From the NCBI RefSeq assembly GCF_035917675.1, contig NZ_CP109104.1, forward strand, positions 4,216,001 through 4,280,000: a stretch of 64,000 nucleotides of DNA, given 5' to 3'. Of the stretch, positions 24,183-32,608 are shown in pieces; positions within the stretch are counted from its first letter, which is position 1, and the number at the start of each line of letters is the position of its first letter. The translations under genes and the position numbers were made by a program. Below the pieces are notes generated by a model, which was not told the DNA's origin, made no database searches, and saw only the letters and a list, made by a program, of their open reading frames with translations. The DNA comes from Streptomyces sp. NBC_01775. GTDB taxonomy: Bacteria > Actinomycetota > Actinomycetes > Streptomycetales > Streptomycetaceae.

Positions 24183-24214
24183 AGGCGCCCCCGGACACCA
24201 ATCCGGGGGCGCCT
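24183..24214 (+). terminator. Hairpin between xis and int
   Basis: A perfect 13-bp stem (24183-24195 with 24202-24214) and 6-nt loop between the excisionase stop and the integrase ribosome site. It could reduce int expression relative to xis. Confidence 0.75.
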
Positions 24215-24232
24215 CCTTGCATGGAGGAGCAC

Positions 24233-25618
24233 GTGAGCCCTCGTAAGCCGAACATGGAGTCGTCCATCTACCTGGGCAGTGACGGGTGGTGGCACGGCCG
24301 CGTCACGATGGGCGTGAAGAACGACGGGAGTCCGGACCGCCGGCATCGTCGGGCGAAGACCGAACCGGAAGTCAAGCGCAAGGTCAAGGAGCTGGAACGG
24401 CTCCGGGACGAGGGTCGGGCGCCGAAGGCCGGGCGGAAGCCCACCGTTGAGCAGTGGCTGACGACGTACCTCACCACCATCGCGAGCCTGAAACTCAAGC
24501 CGCGCTCCCTGGATGACTACTGGTCGAAGGCCCGAAACGACATCGTCCCCGGGGTTGGTCAGCACCGTATCGACAAGCTCCGGCCGGAGCACTTGGAGCG
24601 GATGTACGCCGACATGCTCGAAGAGGGTCACGCGCCCTCCCACGTGGTGAAGGTCCATCGCATCCTGTCGCGGGCACTGAAGATCGCTCACCGTCGTCGG
24701 ATCATCTCGGAGAACGTGGCCACCCTGGTCGATCCGCCATCCGTCGATGAGACCGAGGCGAACCCCTTCACCATGGCGGAAGCCAAGGCGTTCCTACTGG
24801 CTGCCGCGAAGCGCCCGACCTCCCTCCGCTGGATCGTCGGCGTGGGCATGGGGTTCCGCCAAGGGGAATGCCTGGGGCTGCGCTGGAAGTACGTTGACCT
24901 CGAAGCCGAGTTGTTCCACCCGCGATGGCAGCTCCAGCGCCTCACCTGGCGCCACGGCTGTCCCGACCCGCACGCCTGCGGGACCCGCCTGCACCGCTTC
25001 GAACCGTGCCCTGAGAAGTGCACAGTCCACAAGCACTACACGCGCGGCTGTCCCCCGCCGTGCTCGGAGGACTGCACCCGGCACGCGAGCGTCTGCCCGG
25101 AGCGCAAAGGTGGCGGGCTCGTCTTCACGCGGCCCAAGACGAAGAAGAGCCGTGAGCCCGTGCCGATCCCTCCCCCGTTCATCCCCCACCTGGCCGCCCA
25201 ACGTGAGGCCCAGCAGGAAGCGCGCGAGGCAGCCGGTGAGCTGTGGGAGGAGCACGACGCGGTGTTCGCCCGGCCGGACGGTCGCCCCTTCGACCCCCGA
25301 GCGGACTGGGAGGAGTTCAAGGAGCTGTTGGAGGAGTCGGGCATCAGCGACCGTCGGCTCTACGACGGGAGCCGCCACACGGCCGGCACGATCCTGAACG
25401 AACTGGGGGTGGACATGCCCACGATCATGGAGATCCTGCGGCACACCCAGATCAGCCAGACGCGGCGGTACGTCAAGGGTCGGTCGGAACTGTCGAAGGA
25501 GGCCATGCGGCGTATGGGGGACGCTTTCCTGCCCCCGCCCCGGGCCACGTCTGAGACCAAAACTGAGACTGGGCAGACCCGCGCGGAGCGAGCGAAGCGC
25601 CGCCGTCGCATCCGCTGA
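24233..25618 (+). CDS. int: Tyrosine site-specific integrase of the AICE
   Basis: A 461-residue tyrosine recombinase that integrates the element into tRNA-Thr. The N-terminal arm domain (SSIYLGSDGWWHGRVTMGVK) and core-binding domain are complete. Catalytic residues: Arg in GFRQGECLG (~residue 206), RHT in DGSRHTAGTIL, His in LRHTQISQ and the nucleophile Tyr in TRRYVKG (~411). The usual H-x-x-R box reads Y-D-G-S-R, so the first histidine is replaced. A Cys-rich zinc-like insert (HACGTRLHRFEPCPEKC and CPPPCSEDC, ~residues 245-290) is typical for this subfamily. GTG 24233 is preferred over ATG 24221 because the latter overlaps the GGAGGAG ribosome site. The stop is 44 bp before the att site. Confidence 0.95.
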   Translation: MSPRKPNMESSIYLGSDGWWHGRVTMGVKNDGSPDRRHRRAKTEPEVKRKVKELERLRDEGRAPKAGRKPTVEQWLTTYLTTIASLKLKPRSLDDYWSKARNDIVPGVGQHRIDKLRPEHLERMYADMLEEGHAPSHVVKVHRILSRALKIAHRRRIISENVATLVDPPSVDETEANPFTMAEAKAFLLAAAKRPTSLRWIVGVGMGFRQGECLGLRWKYVDLEAELFHPRWQLQRLTWRHGCPDPHACGTRLHRFEPCPEKCTVHKHYTRGCPPPCSEDCTRHASVCPERKGGGLVFTRPKTKKSREPVPIPPPFIPHLAAQREAQQEAREAAGELWEEHDAVFARPDGRPFDPRADWEEFKELLEESGISDRRLYDGSRHTAGTILNELGVDMPTIMEILRHTQISQTRRYVKGRSELSKEAMRRMGDAFLPPPRATSETKTETGQTRAERAKRRRRIR

Positions 25619-25626
25619 AGCACAAA

Positions 25627-25656
25627 ACCCCAGGTCAGAATCCTCTGACCTGGGGT
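25627..25656. terminator. Bidirectional terminator between int and tRNA-Thr
   Basis: A perfect 13-bp stem (25627-25639 with 25644-25656) and a 4-nt loop. It lies 8 bp after the integrase stop and 9 bp beyond the tRNA 3' end on the opposite strand, so it can end both transcripts. It is element-borne and replaces the host hairpin now displaced to 7518-7550. Confidence 0.8.
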
Positions 25657-25661
25657 CCCAG

Positions 25662-25707
25662 CGGAGCCGCCTAGGGGAGTCGAACCCCTGACCTACGCAT
25701 TACGAGT
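25662..25707. repeat. att site of the AICE, tRNA side
   Basis: Identical to 7554-7599 over 46 bp and continuous with the intact tRNA-Thr 5' half. The element carries the tRNA 3' end, so integration restores the gene. Confidence 0.95.
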
Positions 25708-25738
25708 GCGTCGCTCTGGCCGACTGAGCTAAGGCGGC
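25665..25738 (-). tRNA. tRNA-Thr (CGU)
   Basis: The minus strand folds as a cloverleaf: acceptor GCCGCCT/AGGCGGC, D arm with AGCTCAGTCGGCCAGAG, anticodon stem ACGCA/TGCGT around CTCGTAA giving anticodon CGT, and T arm with GGTTCGACTCC. CCA is not encoded. The 3' half is the attachment core of the element. Confidence 0.96.
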
Positions 25739-25858
25739 AATGTGCGTGCGACCAGCGTGGCAGCCGCTGCGGCGACAAGTCTACAGGGTTTACGGGGGTG
25801 CTCCGGACTGGGTCCCGGCGGGGGCCGAGGAGACGTGGCGCGGGGGCAGGGGCGCAGG

Positions 25859-27472
25859 TCAGCGGCAGGTTGTGCCGTCCTTGGGGGGCTTGCCGCCGAC
25901 GAGGTAGGCGTCCACGGCGCCGTTCACGCAGTCGCTGCCGCGCTGGTACGCCGTGTGGCCGTCGCCGTCGTAGGAGAGCAGGCGGGCCGAGGAGAGCTGG
26001 CCGGCCAGGCCCCGGGCCCAGCGGTAGGGGGTCGCCGGATCCCGGGTGGTGCCGACCACCACGATCGGGTCGGCGCCGTCCGCGGCGATGCGGTGCGGTT
26101 CACCGGTGGCCTTGTGCGGCCAGGAGCCGCAGTTCAGCGCCGCCCAGGCGAAGCCGCGGCCGAAGACGGGGCTGACTTTCTCGAAGGACGGCAGGGCCTC
26201 GCGCACCTCGTCGGCATCGGAGAAGGCCGACGGGATGTCGAGGCAGTTCACAGCGGGGTTGGCGAACATGATGTTGCTGTAGACGCCGTCGGGGCCGCGC
26301 TCGTAGTAGTCGTCCGACAGGGCCAGCAGCTGGGCGCCGTCGCCCTTCTTGCCCGCCGCGAGGGCCTCGCGCAGCATGGGCCAGGAGCCCTCGTCGTACA
26401 TCGCGCGGATCACGCCGGTGGTCGCCTGCGACTCGGTGAGCGTGCGCTTGGAGCCGGTCTTCAGCGGCTTGCGGTCCACCCGCTCGAAGAAGGCGCTCAT
26501 CTTCTTCCCCGCCTCCTTGACGCCGCCCTTGCCCAGCGGGCAGCCGGACTTCTTGACGCAGTCGCGGGCGAAAGCCCGGAAGGCGCCCTCGAAACCGGCC
26601 GTCTGTTCGCGGTTGACGCGGCGCGAGGAGAGCGAGGGGTCCAGCGCGCCGTCCAGCACGAGGCGGCCGGAGTTCTGCGGGAACAGGCCCGCGTACGTCG
26701 CGCCGAGGTAGGTGCCGTAGGAGGCGCCGACGTAGTGCAGCTTCTTGTCGCCGAGCGCCGCGCGCAGGACATCCATGTCGCGGGCCGCCTCGACGGTCGA
26801 GACGTGCCCGAGCAGCTTGCCCGTGCGCTTCTCGCAGCCCTTGGCGAACTTCTCGTACGAGGCGGTGAGTTTCTCCGTCTCGCCGTCGTCGTCGGGCGTC
26901 TGGTCGACGCGGGTGTACTGGTCCATCTGCTTGTCGCTCAGGCACTCGACGGGCCGGCTGCGGCCGACCCCGCGCGGGTCCATCCCGACGAGCGAATAGC
27001 GCTCGCGCACCTTCGCCGGATAGGCGAGCCCCGCCGACTGCTGGACGTAGTCGACCGCGGAGCCCCCGGGGCCGCCCGGGTTGACCTGCAAAGAGCCGCC
27101 CTTGCCCTTACCCTTGCCAGGCTTCGTACGGGTCACGGCCAGCCGGATCTCGTCCTTGGGCCCGTCCTTCGGATGCTCGTAGTCGACGGGCACCCGCAGC
27201 TTCGCGCACTGGAAGCCGCCGGGGCCGCAGTTGTGCCAGGCGAGCTTCTGGTCGTAGTACGGCCGCAGCTCATCCGGGACGCGCTCGGACAGCGGCTTGA
27301 GCGGCGGAGCGGCGGGCTCCCCCGCTCTGCTGCTGCTCGCCGACGCCATCGAGCGCGGCTGGTCGGGCGAATCCCCGCTCGTACAGCCGGAGATCAACAG
27401 CACGCCCGCGGTGAGCGCACCGAGCAAGGAGAGCGCGGCACGCGGGCCACTCAGCAGGCGTGTGTGGTCCAT
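25859..27472 (-). CDS. Secreted tripeptidyl aminopeptidase, lipoprotein (SlpD/Tap family)
   Basis: A 537-residue alpha/beta-hydrolase fold peptidase (family S33) exported as a lipoprotein: signal sequence with lipobox LISGC (Cys30). The oxyanion region is NPGGPGGSA, the nucleophile serine lies in GASYGTYLG (~residue 250), the aspartate in TRDPATPYRWA and the histidine in DGDGHTAY. The C-terminal TAP-like domain has NCLDIP and NCGSWP. These enzymes remove tripeptides from N termini of secreted proteins or peptides. ATG 27472 was chosen because it gives a clean signal peptide after GGAGGGA. The gene is monocistronic and is the first core gene right of the tRNA. Confidence 0.9.
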   Translation of the reverse strand: MDHTRLLSGPRAALSLLGALTAGVLLISGCTSGDSPDQPRSMASASSSRAGEPAAPPLKPLSERVPDELRPYYDQKLAWHNCGPGGFQCAKLRVPVDYEHPKDGPKDEIRLAVTRTKPGKGKGKGGSLQVNPGGPGGSAVDYVQQSAGLAYPAKVRERYSLVGMDPRGVGRSRPVECLSDKQMDQYTRVDQTPDDDGETEKLTASYEKFAKGCEKRTGKLLGHVSTVEAARDMDVLRAALGDKKLHYVGASYGTYLGATYAGLFPQNSGRLVLDGALDPSLSSRRVNREQTAGFEGAFRAFARDCVKKSGCPLGKGGVKEAGKKMSAFFERVDRKPLKTGSKRTLTESQATTGVIRAMYDEGSWPMLREALAAGKKGDGAQLLALSDDYYERGPDGVYSNIMFANPAVNCLDIPSAFSDADEVREALPSFEKVSPVFGRGFAWAALNCGSWPHKATGEPHRIAADGADPIVVVGTTRDPATPYRWARGLAGQLSSARLLSYDGDGHTAYQRGSDCVNGAVDAYLVGGKPPKDGTTCR

Positions 27473-27720
27473 GACGAGTCCCTCCGCTCGCGGTACGTGC
27501 TCTCGCCGCACGTGTTGTGGAGCGTATCCGGGCCCACCCCGTCCATGCCCACTCCCCCCGGTTCCTTGCTCGTACGAGTGATCCACCGCCAGCCTGTCAT
27601 ACGGGCCTCCGGCGGCCCGGCGGAGCGCGTCAGCCCGCCGGGCGGGGGCACGTCGGCCCGTCCCGCGGGGGCACGTCAGCCGCCTCTCAGAAGCACACGA
27701 GGCCGCGCCCGGCGGGCCGC

Positions 27721-27837
27721 TCAGCCCGCTCAGCCCGCTCAGCCCGCTCAGCCCGCTCAGCCCGCTCAGCCCGCTCAGCCCGCTCAGCCCGCTCAGCCCG
27801 CTCAGCCCGCTCAGCCCGCTCAGCCCGCTCAGCCCGC
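27721..27837. repeat. 13 tandem copies of a 9-bp unit (TCAGCCCGC)
   Basis: A perfect array of 13 units between two minus-strand genes. Its right end contains the stop codon of holB (27829-27831). In the plus-strand frame it would read as a Ser-Ala-Arg or Gln-Pro-Ala repeat, but no gene uses it. Such arrays vary in copy number between strains. Confidence 0.95.
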
Positions 27838-29040
27838 TCTCAGTGTCATCGTCATCGACTCCACCGCCAGCAGCGGCGCGACATTGCGGTCCAGCGCGCG
27901 CCGGCAGTCCAGCACCGCCTCGATACGGCGCAGCGTCTGCTCGGGGCGGGAGGCGGCGGCGATCCGGTCGATGGACTCGACCGCCTCGTCGTGGGAAAGA
28001 GCCACCGAGGAGCCCAACTGCCGTGCCAGCACGTCGCGGTAGAAGCTCGTCAGGTCGGTCAGCGCCAGGTCGAGGGAGTCGCGCTGGGTACGCGTCGCAC
28101 GGCGCTTCTGCTTGTCCTCCAGCTCCTTCATCGCCCCGGCCGTGCCGCGCGGCATCCGCTTGCCCTCGGACCCTCCGAGGGCCGCCCGCAGCTCCTCGGT
28201 CTCCTTGACGTCGAAATCCTCGGCGACCTGCTTGGCGTCCTCGGTGGCGGCGTCCAGCAGCTCCTGGGCCGCGCGCAGCGCCTGTCCCACGTCGTCCACC
28301 CGGGCGGGCAGCTTCAGCACGGCCGCGCGTCTGGCACGGGCCCGCTCGTCGGTGGCCAGCTTGCGGGCCCGGTCGATGTGGCCCTGGGTGGCGCGGGCGG
28401 CGAACGCGGCCATGCCCGGCTCGATCCCGTCCCGCCGCATCAGCAGATCAGCGACCGCGTCCACGGGGGGCGTACGCAGCGCCAGGTGGCGGCAGCGCGA
28501 CCGGATGGTGGGCAGCACGTCTTCCGTGGAGGGGGCGCACAGCAGCCATACGGTGCGCGGCGCCGGTTCTTCGACCGCCTTCAGCAGGACGTTGCCCGCG
28601 CCCTCGGTGAGGCGGTGGGCGTCCTCCAGCACGATCACCTGCCAGCGCCCGCCGGCAGGCGACATCTGTGCCCTGCGCACGAGGTCGCGGGTCTCCTTGA
28701 CGCCGATGGTGAGCAGGTCGGTGCGGACGACCTCGACATCGGCGTGGGTGCCCAGCAGCGCCGTGTGACAGCCCTCGCAGAATCCGCAGCCGGGCTCGCC
28801 GCCCAGCGCGCGGTCGGGGCTCACGCACTGGAGCGCGGCGGCGAACGCGCGTGCGGCCTGGGCCCGCCCGGCGCCCGGTGGGCCGGTGAACAGCCACGCG
28901 TGGGTCATGGCCGACCCGGACAGCCGGGCGGAGCCGCGCTCCGTGGCTTCCGCCGTCACGAACGCGTCAGCGTCGCGGGAGGCAGCACCCAGCTGCCTCG
29001 CCGCCCGCTCCTGCCCCACCAGCTCGTCCCAGACCGCCAT
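27829..29040 (-). CDS. holB: DNA polymerase III subunit delta-prime
   Basis: A 403-residue clamp-loader subunit. N-terminal MAVWDELVGQERAARQL, degenerate P-loop FTGPPGAGRAQAAR (the Walker lysine is replaced, as usual for delta-prime), zinc module CGFCEGCHTALLGTH, sensor region MSPAGGRWQVIVLEDAHRL and TIRSRCRHL. It opens the sliding clamp with the tau/gamma and delta subunits. ATG 29040 was chosen for its match to the family start; the open frame upstream is low complexity. The thymidylate kinase gene lies upstream on the same strand (tmk-holB, as in many actinobacteria), with ~290 bp between. Stop lies inside the 9-bp repeat array. Confidence 0.92.
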   Translation of the reverse strand: MAVWDELVGQERAARQLGAASRDADAFVTAEATERGSARLSGSAMTHAWLFTGPPGAGRAQAARAFAAALQCVSPDRALGGEPGCGFCEGCHTALLGTHADVEVVRTDLLTIGVKETRDLVRRAQMSPAGGRWQVIVLEDAHRLTEGAGNVLLKAVEEPAPRTVWLLCAPSTEDVLPTIRSRCRHLALRTPPVDAVADLLMRRDGIEPGMAAFAARATQGHIDRARKLATDERARARRAAVLKLPARVDDVGQALRAAQELLDAATEDAKQVAEDFDVKETEELRAALGGSEGKRMPRGTAGAMKELEDKQKRRATRTQRDSLDLALTDLTSFYRDVLARQLGSSVALSHDEAVESIDRIAAASRPEQTLRRIEAVLDCRRALDRNVAPLLAVESMTMTLRAG

Positions 29041-29330
29041 GCCCCCATTGTCCCGGACGCCTGTGACAGCCGGACCCACCGCTGACAACCCGACCCACTG
29101 CTGGCGGCCGGATCCACCATTGACGGCCGGGCCCAGCGCCGTCTTCCGCCCGCCGCTGAATCGACCCGAGCCCTCCACCCGACGGGCCCTGCCCACTCGG
29201 CGGGCTCCCCCACCCGGCAAGCCATCCACCCCGCGAGCCATCCACCCGGCCGATCCGCCGTCCTGTGGCTCAGTCCGGCGGCTCAGCCCGGCGGCTCAGC
29301 CCCTGGGTTCGGCCCCTCGGCGAGCGGCTG
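29041..29330. other. Low-complexity gap between holB and tmk
   Basis: About 290 bp with short direct repeats (GGCTCAGCCC-type units near 29270-29300) and no convincing gene. Confidence 0.5.
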
Positions 29331-32300
29331 CTATCGGTCCCGCTTGCGGCCTTTCTCGGGATCGTCGTCCTCGTGCCGGCCGAGCAACTCGTCGGCGAGC
29401 GTGGGCACATCGTCCAGCGGGGTCTCCTCCGCCCAGGAGGGGCGGGGGCGTCCGCCCTCGTCCACCTGCGGCAGCTCCCGCGTGCGGTCGCTGCTGCCCT
29501 CGCCGGCCTCGTCGACCTGTGGCAGGACCGTGGTCTCCTCGTGGTCGGAGACCTGCGGCAAGACGGTGGTCTCGTCGTTGTGGCCAAACGCGGAGGACGC
29601 AGAGGACGCGGGGGGCGACGCCTGCGGGATCTGCGCGGTGTCCGCCTCCGTGCCGTCGGGCAAAGCGGCCGACGGCGCATCCTCCGGTGCACTTTCCGGG
29701 GCATCGGGGGTGACCTGCGGAATCTGCGCGGTGTCCGCCTCGGTCCCGTCGGGAGATGGCGCAGCATCCGGTGCGACAGCACCCGCCGAACCCGACCCCG
29801 AGCCCGAACCCGAAACGGCACCCGACTCCGAAGCCGAAGCCGAAGCAGCAGCCGGACCCGCAGCCGCCGTCTCGTCCTTCCGCATGGAGTGCGCCGCCCG
29901 AGTCGCAGCGCGGGCCTCCTCGGCCCGCAGCAGCGCCTCCTCGGCCTTGCGCTGGCGCTCCAGCCGCCGCTCCTCCGCCTCGGCGCGCAGCCGCGCCTCC
30001 TCGGCGGCACGCTGGCGCAGCCGCTCCTGCTCCTCCTCGTGGGCGCGCTGCTCCGCCTCGCGCCGCGCGCGGTCCTCCTCGGCCTTGCGGCGGGCCTCCT
30101 CGGCCTGCTTCCTGGCCTCCTCGGCGCGCCGCGCCTCCTCGCGCTGACGCTCCAACTCGGCCTCGCGGCGCTTGCGCTCCTCCTCCTCGCGGCGCAGCTT
30201 CTCCAGCTGTTCCTTGCGCTCGCGCTCCTGGCGCTCTTCCTCGGCCTTGCGCGCCGCCTCTTCCTCAGCCTTGCGACGGGCTTCTTCCTCGGCCTTCTTG
30301 CGGGCCTCTTCCTGGGCCTTCTTCTCGGCCTCGGAAAGCGGCAGCACCTGGTCGAGGCGGTGGCGTACGACGGTGGTGACGGCCTCGGGCTCCTGGTCGC
30401 CGTCGACGACGAGGTAGCGGGCCGGGTCTGCGGCGGCGAGGGTCAAGAATCCGGAGCGCACCCGCTCGTGGAACTCGACGGGCTCGGACTCCAGCCGGTC
30501 CGGCGCCTCGGTGAACCGTTCCCGCGCGGTCTCCGGCGCCACGTCCAGCAGCACGGTCAGGTGCGGGACGAGGCCGGCGGTGGCCCAGCGGGAGATACGG
30601 GCGACCTCGGTCGGCGACAGGTCGCGCCCCGCGCCCTGGTAGGCGACGGAGGAGTCGACGTAGCGGTCGGAGATGACCACGGCGCCGCGCTCCAGCGCGG
30701 GCTTGACCACCGTGTCGACGTGCTCGGCCCGGTCGGCCGCGTACAGCAGCGCCTCGGCACGGTGCGAGAGCCCGGTCGAGGACACATCGAGCAGGATGGA
30801 GCGCAACCGCTTGCCTACGGGCGTGGAGCCGGGCTCCTTGGTGACGACGACCTCGTGGCCCTTGCCCCTGATCCACTCGGCGAGAGCCTCGACCTGGGTG
30901 GACTTGCCCGCGCCGTCGCCCCCTTCGAGGACGAGGAAGAAGCCGGACCCGGCCGGGGACCGGGTGGCCTGGCCGCCGCCGAACGCCTCCAGCAGGTCGC
31001 GGCGCAGCGGCACGCCCTGCCGGTCGTCCGTACGCCCCAGCAGCAGCGCGCCGACCGGCAGCAGCAGCGCGCCGACGAGCATGAGCGTGAAGGACGCGCC
31101 GCCGTGGTCGAAGACGAAGGCGCCGTTCTCCACGCGGTGCGGCCCGACGAGGGCGGCCACCACGGGTGCGACCACCGCGGTAACCGCCAGCGACAGCCGT
31201 ACGGCCGCCTGGAGGTGCTCGGTGGTGCGGGGCCGGCGGGGGTCCTCGGTCTCCTGGTCGAGCAGGGTGTGCAGGGTGTTGGCCGAGATGCCGGCGCCGA
31301 GCCCGGACAGCAGCGTCAGCGCGATCACGGTGGCGGTGTCCGAAACGAGCCCGGCGGCCAGCAGCGCGATGCCGGTGAGCCCGATGACGAGCGCGAGCAG
31401 CCTGCGCCGGGAGAGCGCGGGCAGCGTGAGGGGTGCCAGCCGGATACCCGCGCCGGTGCCGCCGGTCAGCATGAGCGTCAGCAGCCCGAAGGCGACGGGG
31501 CCCCCGCCCAGGTCGGCGGCGTGCAGCGGGGCGAGCGCCACGGCGGCGGCGATGGCACCGGCGACCGCGGCGCCCGCGAGCACCAGCAGCGGAACGGCGC
31601 CGGTGCGGCCCTTGTCGGTGCCGCTGTCGGTCTTGGGCCTGCGCAGCCCCTCCAGCGGGGAGCGGGGGCGCGGGCCGGCCGCGTCCGGCAGCTCGAGGAA
31701 ATAGACGACCGAGGCCGCGGCGGCGAAGAGCCCGGCGGCGACGTACGAAGCGAGAGCGCTTTGGTGGGCGCCGAACCAGTCGATGCCCGTGCCCAGCAGG
31801 TTGCTGATCAGCGTGACGACGACCAGCAGCGCTGCGGCGACCGGCAGCGCGACGAAGCCGGAGCGCAGCCACAGCCTGCGCAGCGCGTCGTGGTGGTCGG
31901 GCAGCCCGCGCACAGCGGCGCTCTCCGGCGGGGCCGCCGGGAGCAGCGCGGGCGCCGTGCTGTCCCGCGTGACGGTCGAGAGCCGCTCGGCGGCGCCCGT
32001 CACGAAGACGGTGACCAGCAAGACGGGGAAGGCGCTGCCTGGTGTCCAGTCGATCCACAGCGGCGCGACGACCAGCGCCAGCGCGCGCAGCACATCGGCG
32101 CCGAACATCGTCCAGCGCCGGTCCAGGATTTTCTTCTTGTCCTGGCCGGAGTTGACGAGCGCGGCCACGGGGCCCAGGAGCACCGCTCCGAACAGGAGCG
32201 TGGACAACAGCCTGAGCCCGAAGACCGACGCGACGACAAGGGCCATCCCCCGGTACTCGCCGCCGAAGACCGGGTCCCCCGCCACACCGCGTACGGCCGC

Positions 32301-32477
32301 CGCCTGCATGGCCAACAGCAACAGCACCAGCAGGGCCAGCATGTCGCCGATCCCGCTGGTGAACTGGGCGCTCCACAGCCGCCGCAGCGGCGGGAAACGC
32401 AACAGCGCGCTGACGGCGCCCTCGCGGGATTCCGCGGCCAGGGAGTCATCGGGGGCGGTAGGGGACTGAGACTTCAT
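29331..32477 (-). CDS. tmk: Thymidylate kinase fused to MFS-like N-terminal domain
   Basis: A 1048-residue fusion. Residues ~1-500 have about ten to twelve membrane helices of a permease-like (MFS) domain (LLVLLLLAMQAAAVRG, LLSTLLFGAVLLGPVAALV). Residues ~510-715 are a complete dTMP kinase: P-loop EGGDGAGKST, ISDRYVDSSVAYQGAGRDLS with the DR motif, and LDVAPETARERF. Then come a ~160-residue Glu/Arg/Lys coiled coil and an acidic tail with repeated TEADTAQIPQ-type motifs. The kinase phosphorylates dTMP for DNA synthesis. The fusion is typical for Streptomyces; the tail repeats are unusual. ATG 32477 follows a purine-rich site. The transport role of the membrane part is unknown. Confidence 0.92.
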   Translation of the reverse strand: MKSQSPTAPDDSLAAESREGAVSALLRFPPLRRLWSAQFTSGIGDMLALLVLLLLAMQAAAVRGVAGDPVFGGEYRGMALVVASVFGLRLLSTLLFGAVLLGPVAALVNSGQDKKKILDRRWTMFGADVLRALALVVAPLWIDWTPGSAFPVLLVTVFVTGAAERLSTVTRDSTAPALLPAAPPESAAVRGLPDHHDALRRLWLRSGFVALPVAAALLVVVTLISNLLGTGIDWFGAHQSALASYVAAGLFAAAASVVYFLELPDAAGPRPRSPLEGLRRPKTDSGTDKGRTGAVPLLVLAGAAVAGAIAAAVALAPLHAADLGGGPVAFGLLTLMLTGGTGAGIRLAPLTLPALSRRRLLALVIGLTGIALLAAGLVSDTATVIALTLLSGLGAGISANTLHTLLDQETEDPRRPRTTEHLQAAVRLSLAVTAVVAPVVAALVGPHRVENGAFVFDHGGASFTLMLVGALLLPVGALLLGRTDDRQGVPLRRDLLEAFGGGQATRSPAGSGFFLVLEGGDGAGKSTQVEALAEWIRGKGHEVVVTKEPGSTPVGKRLRSILLDVSSTGLSHRAEALLYAADRAEHVDTVVKPALERGAVVISDRYVDSSVAYQGAGRDLSPTEVARISRWATAGLVPHLTVLLDVAPETARERFTEAPDRLESEPVEFHERVRSGFLTLAAADPARYLVVDGDQEPEAVTTVVRHRLDQVLPLSEAEKKAQEEARKKAEEEARRKAEEEAARKAEEERQERERKEQLEKLRREEEERKRREAELERQREEARRAEEARKQAEEARRKAEEDRARREAEQRAHEEEQERLRQRAAEEARLRAEAEERRLERQRKAEEALLRAEEARAATRAAHSMRKDETAAAGPAAASASASESGAVSGSGSGSGSAGAVAPDAAPSPDGTEADTAQIPQVTPDAPESAPEDAPSAALPDGTEADTAQIPQASPPASSASSAFGHNDETTVLPQVSDHEETTVLPQVDEAGEGSSDRTRELPQVDEGGRPRPSWAEETPLDDVPTLADELLGRHEDDDPEKGRKRDR

Positions 32478-32570
32478 CCCGCCAGCGTATAGGGAGCCTC
32501 CGACTACCGGAGGGCTACCCGAACATCAGTGCCTCCACCGGCTCCTGCGCCCACCCGTCCAGGCATGGCG

Positions 32571-32596
32571 CTGCCCCGCTCGGACGAGCGGGGCAG
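32571..32596 (-). terminator. Terminator downstream of topA
   Basis: A perfect 12-bp stem (32571-32582 with 32585-32596) beginning 13 bp beyond the topA stop on the minus strand; it isolates topA from tmk. Confidence 0.8.
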
Positions 32597-32608
32597 GGGC
32601 CGGTCCGG

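Larger units (their letters stand above)
7554..25707 (+). mobile_element. AICE integrated in tRNA-Thr (about 18.1 kb)
   Basis: Bounded by perfect 46-bp direct repeats derived from the tRNA 3' end. Contents read as an actinomycete integrative and conjugative element of the pSAM2 type: integrase (24233-25618), excisionase (23961-24167), prim-pol and ATPase replication genes (21285-23793), SSB, single-protein TraB translocase (17296-19539) with adjacent repeats, small spread-type proteins, NUDIX protein (Pif-like) and GntR regulator (KorSA-like). No relaxase or type IV secretion genes are present, as expected for dsDNA transfer by TraB. Nearly all genes on the transfer/replication side are on the plus strand with overlapping stops and starts. 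Nuclease cargo lies at the tRNA-distal end. Confidence 0.93.

Noticed and set aside
27721..27837. Tandem array considered as CRISPR-like
   Set aside because: Units are contiguous 9-mers without spacers and no cas genes are near.
25742..28042. 766-codon plus-strand frame over the aminopeptidase gene
   Set aside because: Antisense to a clear secreted peptidase gene; its openness follows from GC-rich codon bias.
29265..32492. 1075-codon plus-strand frame over tmk
   Set aside because: Antisense shadow of the MFS-kinase fusion; low-complexity Gln/Arg/Gly composition and no domain.
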